Below are positions 14,020 through 21,115 of a DNA stretch of 21,115 nucleotides, piece after piece. Numbering within the stretch: position 1 is the stretch's first letter; every line of letters begins with the position of its first letter. The position numbers were made by a program, and so were the translations under genes. The notes beneath the pieces were generated by a model. That model saw only the letters and a list, made by a program, of their open reading frames with translations, ran no database searches and was not told where the DNA came from. The stretch lies in assembly GCA_020430865.1 (NCBI GenBank), contig JAGQIY010000013.1, positions 1 to 21,115 of the forward strand. Reading direction: 5' to 3'. This DNA comes from Myxococcales bacterium. GTDB lineage: Bacteria > Myxococcota > Polyangia > Polyangiales > Polyangiaceae.

Positions 14020-15465
14020 CTACTCCTCGCCGCCGCCCATGGTGCGTTCTGCCGCCCGCTTGGCTCGGCGCCGGATGTCGATCAGCAGGGACTCGTCCTG
14101 ATTGATTGCGGTGAACGCTGCTCGGGCTTCAATCTTCTTGCCGCTGCCAGCGTAGGCTTCGGCTTCGCCCCAGCGTAGCTGCCAGGAGCGCTGGTTGATG
14201 TCCTCGACACCCTCGGCGTCCTCGAGGATCTGGTCCCACTTCTGCAGCCGACCGAGCTCGCTCCAGAACTCGCTGCGCAGGTCATCGTCCTCTGGCGCAA
14301 GCGAGATTGCCTTGCGGAAAACATCGAGGGCCTCGTCGTCCTTGCCCAGACGGAGCATGGCGCGTCCGACGCTGCGCCAGGTCCCGGCGCACTCGGCGTG
14401 GGCCTCGGCGAAGGCCTTCAGGTCCGGTAGCGCTGCGAGCAGCGGCTGCAGCTCGTCGCCGCTGTCAGGCCAGAAGCGCAACGTCAGCGCGATCTGATCC
14501 CCCGGGTCCAGCTCGAGCGCCTTGTCGAGCAGCGCCTTGCCCTCGTCGCTCCGCGCCCCGACACACTGAGCCAGCTCGACCAGCATCGGCACCGACTCCG
14601 GGTGAGTCTCGAGGAACTTCCTGGCTTCGTCCGCTGCGTCGTCTCGCTTCAGCGAGCGCATGGCCGAGACCCGCGCTGCGGCCGCGCGTTCGTCATTGGC
14701 GTCCAGCGCCAGAGCGCGGTCGGCCGCGGCGACCACCACGTCCCAGCGCCGCTCCAGCTCGTGATAGGCGATCTGCTCCAGGTAGTAGGCGACGTCGCGC
14801 TCGGCGCTGCCCCAGACGTCCTCGTAGTAGTCCAGCAAGGAGTCCCGGCGCACGTAGGTCAGGCTGGAGGCGTCCTTCGGATCCTCGTAGACGCGCATCA
14901 GCACGCCGAGGCTGACGAGCCCATCCATCGCGGGCTTGCAGTCGGGCTTGGCCTCCAGCGCGTCGGCGAAGTCGTTGATCGCGTCGTCCGGTTGCTGGAG
15001 GGCGATCTCCACGTTGCCCTTCGCCACGTGGTAGTCGGGGTCACCCTTGGCGACGTCCTCGATGGCCTTGAAGGCCTCCAGCGCCTCGGGATATTGCCCC
15101 GAGGAAGCAAGAGCCATGGCCAGGTTCATGCGCGCGGCGGCGTCGTCCTTGTCGACGCGCGTGATCATCTTGAGCGCCTTGATCGCGGCTTCGCTGTCGC
15201 CCTTCTGGAAGGCCTTCTGAGCCTTGTCCCAGTGCATGCCCTTGGCGAGGAAAGCGTCGTAGCGCGAAGCGAGCTCGTTGTTCTGCTGACGCCACGAGCC
15301 CGGCACCTCGGCCATGAACTTGCCGATCCACTCGCGGACCTTCGCGCCGTCGAGGCCCTTCTCTGCCAGGCCTTCGAACTCCTCTTTCGGCACCGGTACT
15401 TGCATCGGCATGCCATTGAGTTTCGCGACCTTCTCTTCCAGCTTCACGTATGCCCACTCAGCCAT
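14020..15465 (-). CDS. TPR-repeat protein
   Basis: The 481-residue product has no signal peptide or membrane segment and is probably cytoplasmic. After an N-terminal region (1-75) it consists of helical repeats. TPR-like units are clear at about 78-108 (KAQKAFQKGDSEAAIKALKM), 109-140 (LAMALASSGQYPEALEAFKA), 143-175 (ALQQPDDAINDFADALEAKP), a further pair in the middle (AADRALALDANDERA), and near the C-terminus (AMLRLGKDDEALDVFRKAISLAPED). TPR arrays bind partner proteins; no catalytic domain is seen. ATG at 15465 (MAEWAYVKLEE) is chosen because the sequence upstream in the same frame is Pro/Arg-rich and unlike coding sequence. Its partner is unknown, and the neighbours give no clear hint. Confidence 0.8.
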   Translation of the reverse strand: MAEWAYVKLEEKVAKLNGMPMQVPVPKEEFEGLAEKGLDGAKVREWIGKFMAEVPGSWRQQNNELASRYDAFLAKGMHWDKAQKAFQKGDSEAAIKALKMITRVDKDDAAARMNLAMALASSGQYPEALEAFKAIEDVAKGDPDYHVAKGNVEIALQQPDDAINDFADALEAKPDCKPAMDGLVSLGVLMRVYEDPKDASSLTYVRRDSLLDYYEDVWGSAERDVAYYLEQIAYHELERRWDVVVAAADRALALDANDERAAAARVSAMRSLKRDDAADEARKFLETHPESVPMLVELAQCVGARSDEGKALLDKALELDPGDQIALTLRFWPDSGDELQPLLAALPDLKAFAEAHAECAGTWRSVGRAMLRLGKDDEALDVFRKAISLAPEDDDLRSEFWSELGRLQKWDQILEDAEGVEDINQRSWQLRWGEAEAYAGSGKKIEARAAFTAINQDESLLIDIRRRAKRAAERTMGGGEE

Positions 15466-16201
15466 GGGCGCGAGCGTAACGCGGAGTGACCAGCGGTGGG
15501 GCGTGGAATGCACCTGACCGCTCCACCTGCCTATTTGTCGTGGAAAGCGGGGTCGGGGGTGAGGGCGCACCCGGGCTACGGCGCGTCGCGACGGAAAGGC
15601 CAGTCCGTGCTGCTCCCTGGGAACGCCCGCTCACTCGCCCCGTCACGGGTCGTCGCCTGCGCACTCGACGAACGCGCGGCGCTTCACACGCAATGGTCAT
15701 CGTCGCCGATCGCGGTGTCGAGGAGGTCACCGCCCAGCGTGAGTGGGAGCCGCCGTTGTTCGCCTTCGTACCGCGCAGCTCTCTGCGAGTGCCCCGCTTC
15801 GTAGTGGAGCGCGGGGATGGCGCGGCCCGGCTGCGTCGATCCGCGAAGCGACCCGCGGGAGGTGTGCAGGCAGCTCTGGAAGGCCCCATGGTCATCGAGA
15901 GCCAGCAGCGGCATGCCGTTCCGGCCCTTGGAGCCCTCTCCGATCGAGGTGTTCGCATGGCTACCGTGCGGTTCGAGCAACCAGCGGCGGGAGAGGCTCC
16001 GCGCTCGCTGGACCGTGCGGTCGCGTCGAGGTCGCTTGGTCGGTTGCCGCGAGGTCGCCGCTTTGCGCGTCATTGTGAGTGGACTGTCGTCGGGCGCGCG
16101 GCTAGCGTGTTCGCGGCGGTTCATTCCGCGGTGCGTCGTCGTGTCGACGCACTGTCTGTCGACTCCGAATTTCCGGGGCCAATATTGCCGTGGGGAAATA
16201 T
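15466..16201. other. 736-base region with no convincing gene; possible decayed coding sequence
   Basis: The region lies upstream of both the TPR gene and the + strand repeat-protein gene. Open frames exist on both strands (notably a + frame through 15693-16201 and a - frame through 15684-16229). None shows a recognisable domain or a good start site, and third-position GC in the + frame looks lower than in neighbouring genes by eye. Two copies of TGTCGAC (16142-16148 and 16157-16163) lie 15 bases apart, 40-60 bases before the next gene, followed by an AT-richer stretch (CCAATATTG, 16179-16187) that may hold a promoter. It could be a regulatory region or the remnant of a lost gene. Confidence 0.4.
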
Positions 16202-17374
16202 ATGCAACACACGAGTCAACATGCACCAACTGGATTCTTTGCCTGGCTCAAGTCGCTGTTCGGTGGCACTTCAGCTCCCGTGGTGAGTCCGCCTCCTGCG
16301 AATGTGCTCTCAGACGCTGAACGAGCTGCGATCTTCCAGCAGCAAGTACAAGGTGCGGACGACATCCAGGGCATCGAGCACCTCAAGGTGCACGGCACTG
16401 GTGTCGGCGCGAGAGTTCTGCGCAGCTCTGACGGGGCCGACCTGGTGGAGGACGACGGCGACGTTGGTTGGGTGGACAGGCACGAGAGCCGGGTCCCCCC
16501 GGAACAGTGGCGCGACGACTGGGGGCCGCTCCTGAACAGGTCCCCGCAAGAACAGGTGGAGGAGCTGGTGTTCCACGAGATGACGCTGGACACGCTGAAG
16601 GGTGACGCCGAGAAGATCGAACAGCGACTCCTGAGCTTCGGCTATGGGAGCGTCGGTCAGTGGTATCGGGTCCGCAGTACGGTGCTGAAGTACTACGGAG
16701 AGAGGACGGGACCACTGGTCGCGAACTGCGTCTTTGGTGGGGACGCGTTCGCTGCCGCTGCATGGAAGGCGTCACGTCGCCTGGAGACCGAACGCGGCGA
16801 AGCCGCACTGCAGGCGAATCCCGGGCTCATGGAGCCCATCGCGGGGGTGAGCTTCGAGCTGTATGCCCAGTTGACCGCGAAGGTGGCGAGCGTGAGTGAG
16901 TCCGAGTTCGTGCAGCTCTTGGCGACTCACGGGCTAGACATGCCGGCCTGGCTTCAAGCCAACTCCCAGTGGACCGCGCGTATGCAGAACGACAGCTCTG
17001 GAACACTGGGACGCCTGTTCGGCGAGGCCTACATGGCCCAGGGCGTCGGTGCACACGGTGCCGCGGGGCAGGCGGCAGTGGCGACGGACTTCAACGGCAC
17101 CGGGGCAGGTGGCGAGGAGCCCATGTCATTCGAGCGCTACTGTGAACTCGCCGGGGCGATGGCAGCGTGGGGGGAGATGGGAGTCGACATGAGTGCCGAA
17201 GTGGAGCGTCGGTTCGGGGTCTCCATCATGGACTATGGCAACATCGCGAGCTGGTGGATGACCCGCATGATGGAGGATATGTCCCTCCAGAGCGCCTACT
17301 CCGAGAAGCTGGAGTTCTACCAGCGCCAGTATGCAGCGGGTCAGCCCAACGTGGCTCAAGGAATCAGCTTCTGA
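16202..17374 (+). CDS. Hypothetical protein with three degenerate helical repeats
   Basis: The 390-residue product starts with a short hydrophobic/amphipathic segment (GFFAWLKSLFGG, 11-22), then a linker, then a region about 35-110 without a known motif. From about 127 a helical module of 50-70 residues seems to occur three times: a poor copy at about 127-172, one at 216-278 and one at 308-373. The last two share SFExY, a spaced Leu/Ala helix, a Gly, then Trp...ARM/TRM and an acidic residue. I recognise no named family with confidence; proteins of this style occur in myxobacteria. ATG at 16202 is chosen because GGGGA (16192-16196) is five bases upstream; GTG at 16190 overlaps that site. It converges on, and overlaps by 11 bases, the zinc-ribbon gene of the sheath cassette, so a shared function is possible but unproven. 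Confidence 0.7.
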   Translation: MQHTSQHAPTGFFAWLKSLFGGTSAPVVSPPPANVLSDAERAAIFQQQVQGADDIQGIEHLKVHGTGVGARVLRSSDGADLVEDDGDVGWVDRHESRVPPEQWRDDWGPLLNRSPQEQVEELVFHEMTLDTLKGDAEKIEQRLLSFGYGSVGQWYRVRSTVLKYYGERTGPLVANCVFGGDAFAAAAWKASRRLETERGEAALQANPGLMEPIAGVSFELYAQLTAKVASVSESEFVQLLATHGLDMPAWLQANSQWTARMQNDSSGTLGRLFGEAYMAQGVGAHGAAGQAAVATDFNGTGAGGEEPMSFERYCELAGAMAAWGEMGVDMSAEVERRFGVSIMDYGNIASWWMTRMMEDMSLQSAYSEKLEFYQRQYAAGQPNVAQGISF

Positions 17375-18140
17375 GACCCTCTCGGAACTGAGCCATGCGG
17401 CTCTCGATCAGGGCAGTTTCCGGCGGGCGCCCGAGGAAACTGCCCTTCGCTGCCGCGTAAGTCTCCCAGTACTTGCGCTCGAGGGCTTCTCGCTGCTGGC
17501 GGCTCTCGAGCGTTTCCTTCTGTCCGGATTCGCGCAGCTCGCGATCCATCAACCGCTCCGCGCGCTCGATCTCCACGCGAACCGGGTGAGCCGCTGCCGC
17601 GGGGAAAATTTCTTGGCCGAACAGAAAGTAGTTTCTGACGAGCGCTTCCGGCATCAGCTGGTTGATGACGCCACAGCTCGAGCAGCTCAGTGACTCCGCT
17701 TCGTAGGGCACAGCCAGCCGAAGGGGCGCGCCACAGTTCGTGCAGGGCCGAGCCTGCGAGATGGCGACCTGGACTGCCGGATACATGGCACCAAGACAGC
17801 GCGACTCCTGCTCCAGCCGGAAGCGGGTCACTGCCTGTTCGATATCCTGGCGAGCTTCCTCCTTGCGGTGTTCGCCAGCTGTCAGGAATCGTTCACCGTG
17901 AGGGCGAAACATCGGCTCGATGCGTTGATCCCAGGTGTCTTGCAGGGTCCTTGTTAGCTGCTTCGCGAGGGCTTCAACGCCGGAGAGCGCGTTGCGGATC
18001 GGAACCAGCTCTCCTGGACGCTGATGCATCAACGCGTCGATGCCCGCGGTGGCTTCGGCGAAGATCGCCTGGAGCCGCTGCTGGAGTTGCGCGACGAATC
18101 CGTCGAGGCGCGCGACCAACGCGAGCTGCTCGGGCGTCAC
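17364..18140 (-). CDS. Zinc-ribbon protein with coiled-coil flanks
   Basis: The 258-residue product has a four-Cys zinc ribbon at CTNCGAP...CSSCG: Cys133, Cys136, Cys153 and Cys156 (CxxC-x16-CxxC). The N-terminal part (1-125) is helical and rich in Leu/Gln/Glu. The C-terminal part (186-258) is a charged helix (VEIERAERLMDRELRES...). No enzyme motif is seen. Such ribbons usually bind protein or nucleic acid. The GTG start at 18140 has a strong GGAGG six bases upstream and overlaps the stop of the preceding gene (GTGA), so the two are translationally coupled. It is the third gene of the operon that begins with the fused TssB-TssC gene. The 3' end overlaps the convergent + strand gene by 11 bases. 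A role with the sheath is inferred from position only. Confidence 0.75.
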   Translation of the reverse strand: MTPEQLALVARLDGFVAQLQQRLQAIFAEATAGIDALMHQRPGELVPIRNALSGVEALAKQLTRTLQDTWDQRIEPMFRPHGERFLTAGEHRKEEARQDIEQAVTRFRLEQESRCLGAMYPAVQVAISQARPCTNCGAPLRLAVPYEAESLSCSSCGVINQLMPEALVRNYFLFGQEIFPAAAAHPVRVEIERAERLMDRELRESGQKETLESRQQREALERKYWETYAAAKGSFLGRPPETALIESRMAQFREGLRS

Positions 18141-18712
18141 TCATCACCTCCCGCGATTGAACCGTGGCAGTATCCGCAGAGAAAATTCAGCGCGCGCTCT
18201 TGATATGCGCCACAGTGGGGGCAGCGCAACGTCAGCTGGCAGGACCCACCCTCGCTTGACTCCCAGTTCTTGCCCGCGGCGGCGTTCGCAAAGATGCCTC
18301 CGAGCAGCCCACCCACGCCCGGGGCCGGAGCGCTGGTACTACCGAGCGACTGTAGCCGGCTCCGGAGCGCCGCAGCGTCGGCGCCGTGTTGCTCGACCGA
18401 GGTCAGACTGGACAGCTGTTGCTCCGCACGGCGGCGCAGCGCGAGAAGGACCTCGGAGAGTTCACTCGCTGGGATCGGAGTACCGGCATCGAGTGGCGAA
18501 GAGGTGAGTCCATAGCTCTGCCGCACTGAGTTCCATGCGTCATCGATGCGTCCACTCGCCGCATGCGTCGCGTCACGTTCCGCGGCGTCGATCTGATTTC
18601 GCAGCCACTCGACCCTACTCATAACCCTCCACTGCTTCGCCGTGTCGCTGGCAAGTGCCCAGGCGAAGAGCTCTTGAAGTATGGCATCTCGGATGCCTTG
18701 TCGAGATAACAT
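18137..18712 (-). CDS. Zinc-ribbon protein, second of sheath cassette
   Basis: The 191-residue product has an N-terminal helical region (1-125) and a Gly/Ala-rich hydrophobic segment (PGVGGLLGGIFANAAAG, 131-147). It ends with a C-terminal zinc ribbon: Cys164, Cys167, Cys179 and Cys182 (CPHC-x11-CGYC). It shares the four-Cys idea with the next gene, but spacing and placement differ, so they are not simple duplicates. The start is uncertain. ATG at 18712 (MLSRQGIRDA) gives a natural N-terminus; ATG at 18754 or GTG at 18811 would add 14 or 33 Arg/Pro-rich residues, and none has a strong ribosome-binding site. The frame stays open back into the sheath gene. The stop overlaps the start of the next gene. 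No function can be assigned; it probably acts in the cytoplasm with its neighbours. Confidence 0.65.
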   Translation of the reverse strand: MLSRQGIRDAILQELFAWALASDTAKQWRVMSRVEWLRNQIDAAERDATHAASGRIDDAWNSVRQSYGLTSSPLDAGTPIPASELSEVLLALRRRAEQQLSSLTSVEQHGADAAALRSRLQSLGSTSAPAPGVGGLLGGIFANAAAGKNWESSEGGSCQLTLRCPHCGAYQERALNFLCGYCHGSIAGGDE

Positions 18713-18939
18713 GACTGGGACCGCGCGGTCCCGGCGGGCGCCTCGGCCGGACATGCGGCCACCCGGCGGTTCTCGGTGTTTCTGCTCCTGGCTCGGGCGT
18801 CGCGGGGACACCTCCCGGCGCCGCTCCAGATTCGTTGTGACTTGCCCCGCCGATGGATCGGCTTGGTATCCGCGCGGTCGCAGTAGTGGGTCTGTCGGGT
18901 CCTCGAGCTCGGTTGCGTGCGGAAGCCGGAGCGCGACTG

Positions 18940-20838
18940 CTACTGAGCGAGCGGCGCCGCCAGCGTCACTTCCTGCAGGGTGATGCCCGCGAAGCGACGG
19001 GGCCGTACGGTGACCTCGAGCAAGCCGTCCTTGACCTTGGCGTCGATTTCCGGACCAACCGGCGGGGGGTTCTTGAAGAAGTCGTCCAGGGCGATGCGCG
19101 CGACGTCGGCCGCGGCGTTTGGCGCCGCGTGCGTCGGGATGGCTGCGGCCACCATCTCCACGGCGTGGGAGAAGCGCCCCACGAACAGCTGATCGGCAAG
19201 CGACGAACTGGCGTTGGCTGCGTCCCCGCCGGTCTTGCTCGGCTCCCGGTAGAACATCGTGGCGTGGCTCAGGATCGCCATGTCGCGGTTCCGCGCGCAA
19301 CCGAGGCTCGTGATGCCGGCGCGTGCCAGCTCCGCCTGGGCCTCGCTGGAGATGAACACCTCGACGGGGATGGCGGCGTGCTCGCCCCGATCCTCGATCT
19401 CGTGCACGGGCAAGCCGCTGAGCAGGCCATCGCTACCACCAGTCATCGCCGTGCCGAGGCCGGTGCGCACGTAGCTGTCTGCACAGCGACTGGCGATCAC
19501 CCAGTAAGCGCCAGCGAAGACATGACCCTTGCCCTTCGGATCCTGTCCGAAGGGGATCTCCTTCGAGCGCGACGTCTCGTTGGTGTACGCCGCGCGCACC
19601 AGCACCCGATTGAGCGCGACGCAGGCCCAGCGCGCGGAGTCCCGGCCAGCCACGGCGCGCGCCGCGACCGCCCGTGGGTCCGTGGAGTTCGTGTGGCGGC
19701 GCTCGGTGTAGGCGAGATCCTCCAGCTGGTCGACGCCGACCAGCTCATGGGTGCCGCCAGTCACCAGCGGCGCCCGCAGCACTTCGGCGACCACGCTCCA
19801 GGCTTCCAGCGCCTTGAGTTCCGCCTGGGAGCTGCCGACCTGAGCGTCGATCACGACCAGATCCACTGGCGCGCGCTCGGCCTCGTGGATGCCTTCGCGG
19901 CGGGCCAGGATGGTCAGCGCCTCGGTGATCTTGTCCGCGCCTTCACACACTGGCAGCAGGTCGATCTCGACGCCGGCGCCGGTGTTGGCGTTCTCCAGCA
20001 GGAGCCACAGGCCTCGCCAGGTCGACTCCAGGCGCTGGGTCTCCGGGTGGCAGAGGATGGCGTCCAGGAGGTCGCTGAAGGTGGTCTCGATACGGGAAAT
20101 CGCGCGATCCAGGCTATTGCCGACGACCGCACCCTTGGTGCCGCTCGCGCTCTTCGCCACCGCCGCGATCAGCGAGGAGGCGGCGCCTGGAGCGACCTCC
20201 TCCAGGCGTTGTTGGGGCGTCGCGATGTCGACCTGGTCCAGCAGCGCGTCCAGGCCACCGCCGCCTTGCGCCGGCTTGCTGGTCGCGGCGGGCGCCGCCG
20301 CGGGTGCGGGAGCCGCCGCCGTCGTCGCGGCCCCCTCCGTGGCCAGATCGCGGCACAGGTCGTCGTTGAAGCGACCGGCTGGCAACACCCGCGAGAGCTG
20401 AATCCGCGCGGCATCGCGATCGATACGGCGCTCGACCAGGTTTTGCAGCACCCGCCGGGCGTCGATCAACGCGCGCAGCGCCGGCACTTGATCGATGACG
20501 CTCTGAGGCTTGAGCGACTTCATGCGCTCCCAGCGCAGATCGACGCGCAGCGGCTTGTCGGTGAGCGCCGTCTGCACCTCGATGGAGAAGCTCGGCGCGA
20601 GCTCGCTCATCACGCGATCGAAGTCAGAGCGACTCAGGCGCTTGATGTTGGGCACCGGGTCGGCACCCGTGGAGTACTGGGAGCCGGCGGTGACCTGACT
20701 CACGACGACGATCCGGAAGGGGCCGCCAAGGGCGCTCTCTTCACCGGCGGCATCTCCCACCGTGGCTTTCGGGTTGCCCCCGGTGCCGAACTGAATGCCA
20801 AACCCCGCGATGCCCCCGCCTGTCTTCTCGTCGCTCAT
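18940..20838 (-). CDS. Fused TssB-TssC type VI secretion sheath protein
   Basis: The 632-residue product joins the two sheath subunits of type VI secretion. Residues about 38-165 match TssB (VipA/IglA): PFRIVVVSQV, then PNIKRLSRSDFDRVMSELAPSF, then RMKSLKPQSVIDQVPALRALIDAR. An Ala/Pro/Gly-rich linker (167-195) leads into TssC (VipB/IglB; about 196-625). The TssC part contains the hallmark DAILCHPETQRLESTWRGLW (259-278), AVAGRDSARWACVALNRVLVR (395-415) and a C-terminal strand VTVRPRRFAGITL. By family knowledge TssB and TssC form the contractile tube around the Hcp rod; the genes are normally separate and adjacent. The usual TssC C-terminal LRPHFQ-like ending is absent. The ATG at 20838 has no strong ribosome-binding site. 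Two zinc-ribbon genes follow on the same strand after 227 bases. A lipoprotein gene diverges upstream. No other T6SS gene is visible in the window. Confidence 0.85.
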   Translation of the reverse strand: MSDEKTGGGIAGFGIQFGTGGNPKATVGDAAGEESALGGPFRIVVVSQVTAGSQYSTGADPVPNIKRLSRSDFDRVMSELAPSFSIEVQTALTDKPLRVDLRWERMKSLKPQSVIDQVPALRALIDARRVLQNLVERRIDRDAARIQLSRVLPAGRFNDDLCRDLATEGAATTAAAPAPAAAPAATSKPAQGGGGLDALLDQVDIATPQQRLEEVAPGAASSLIAAVAKSASGTKGAVVGNSLDRAISRIETTFSDLLDAILCHPETQRLESTWRGLWLLLENANTGAGVEIDLLPVCEGADKITEALTILARREGIHEAERAPVDLVVIDAQVGSSQAELKALEAWSVVAEVLRAPLVTGGTHELVGVDQLEDLAYTERRHTNSTDPRAVAARAVAGRDSARWACVALNRVLVRAAYTNETSRSKEIPFGQDPKGKGHVFAGAYWVIASRCADSYVRTGLGTAMTGGSDGLLSGLPVHEIEDRGEHAAIPVEVFISSEAQAELARAGITSLGCARNRDMAILSHATMFYREPSKTGGDAANASSSLADQLFVGRFSHAVEMVAAAIPTHAAPNAAADVARIALDDFFKNPPPVGPEIDAKVKDGLLEVTVRPRRFAGITLQEVTLAAPLAQ

Positions 20839-20953
20839 GGGGCAAGAGTCATAGCGAAGCTAGGCTGGGGATTCCATGGACTCACGGCGCCTCGGACACT
20901 GGCTGCAGCGCACATAGTTGGCCCGGCGCAGTCGTTTCGGGCATGGCCTGAAC

Positions 20954-21115
20954 ATGGCAAAGCGTGCGGGATTGGCGCTGGGCGTGGTGGTGATGGGCTC
21001 GCTCCTGGGCGCCTCTGGGTGCGGTCCTGGCGCCACGGAGTGGATGGCGGAGCCGCTCGTGGCGCCTCACGAGGAGTGGCGGAACACCCCTGCTTACCTG
21101 GCCGCGCACGGCGAA
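20954..21115 (+). CDS. Putative lipoprotein (3' end outside window)
   Basis: An ATG at 20954 opens a frame that remains open to the right edge (54 codons). It encodes a clear lipoprotein signal: MAKR, a hydrophobic core, and LLGASGCG with Cys23 as the lipid site. The following residues (GPGATEWMAEPLVAPHEEW) give no family. It diverges from the sheath gene with 115 bases between the two starts, so a common control region is possible. It does not look like the T6SS lipoprotein TssJ in the visible part, but only the N-terminus is available. Confidence 0.65.
   Translation, partial: MAKRAGLALGVVVMGSLLGASGCGPGATEWMAEPLVAPHEEWRNTPAYLAAHGE

Noticed and set aside
18713..19300. Upstream in-frame extension of the first zinc-ribbon protein into the sheath gene
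   Set aside because: It would overlap the TssC end by over 300 bases and is Arg/Pro-rich without pattern; starts at 18712 or 18754 are more plausible.
1..21115. tRNA genes, CRISPR arrays, transposases, integrases
   Set aside because: No T-loop-like GGTTCRA signatures outside coding sequence, no regularly spaced repeats, and no recognisable mobile-element protein were seen.

Overview
The window is high-GC DNA with long genes packed on both strands. It has the look of a myxobacterium (Myxococcota, probably the Polyangia/Sorangium side). That placement is an inference from gene style: Cys-rich lipoproteins with Gly-rich linkers, a ferritin-like surface protein, many lineage-type hypotheticals, and GTG/TTG starts. 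No rRNA gene or other taxonomic marker is present. I found no tRNA, rRNA, CRISPR array, insertion sequence or integrase.

Left part (1-4.5 kb, + strand). The 3' part of a gene for a Gly-rich, Cys-rich protein ending in a ferritin-like di-iron domain enters from outside the window. It is followed by a tight three-gene operon: a YfiR/DUF4154-type periplasmic protein, a TonB-dependent outer-membrane receptor, and a small Cys-rich lipoprotein. A hairpin-rich spacer separates this operon from a convergent hotdog acyl-CoA thioesterase gene.

Middle part (5-10 kb, + strand). Housekeeping genes follow: an RseP-type site-2 protease with three PDZ domains instead of two, the 16S rRNA methyltransferase rsmB, and the lysine/diaminopimelate genes dapA and dapB. 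The dapB ribosome-binding site and start codon lie inside a perfect 12-bp inverted repeat, a possible translational switch. On the minus strand, lgt (prolipoprotein diacylglyceryl transferase) carries two extra N-terminal membrane segments and a 115-residue charged tail; a GNAT acetyltransferase gene follows it.

Right part (12.2-21.1 kb). Two lipoprotein genes of unknown role and a TPR protein gene come first, then about 0.7 kb without a convincing gene. The last block is the most unusual. A single 632-residue protein joins the two type VI secretion sheath subunits, TssB and TssC. It is followed on the same strand by two genes for different zinc-ribbon proteins, and by a convergent gene (overlapping tail to tail) for a protein built of three degenerate helical repeats. 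No other T6SS component is visible here. This cassette is the best candidate for an undescribed system: a divergent contractile-sheath apparatus or a sheath-derived filament. A lipoprotein gene diverges from the sheath gene and runs off the right edge.

A shared theme is the cell envelope: at least five probable lipoproteins, the enzyme that lipidates them (Lgt), an intramembrane stress protease, an outer-membrane receptor and a sheath-like machine.
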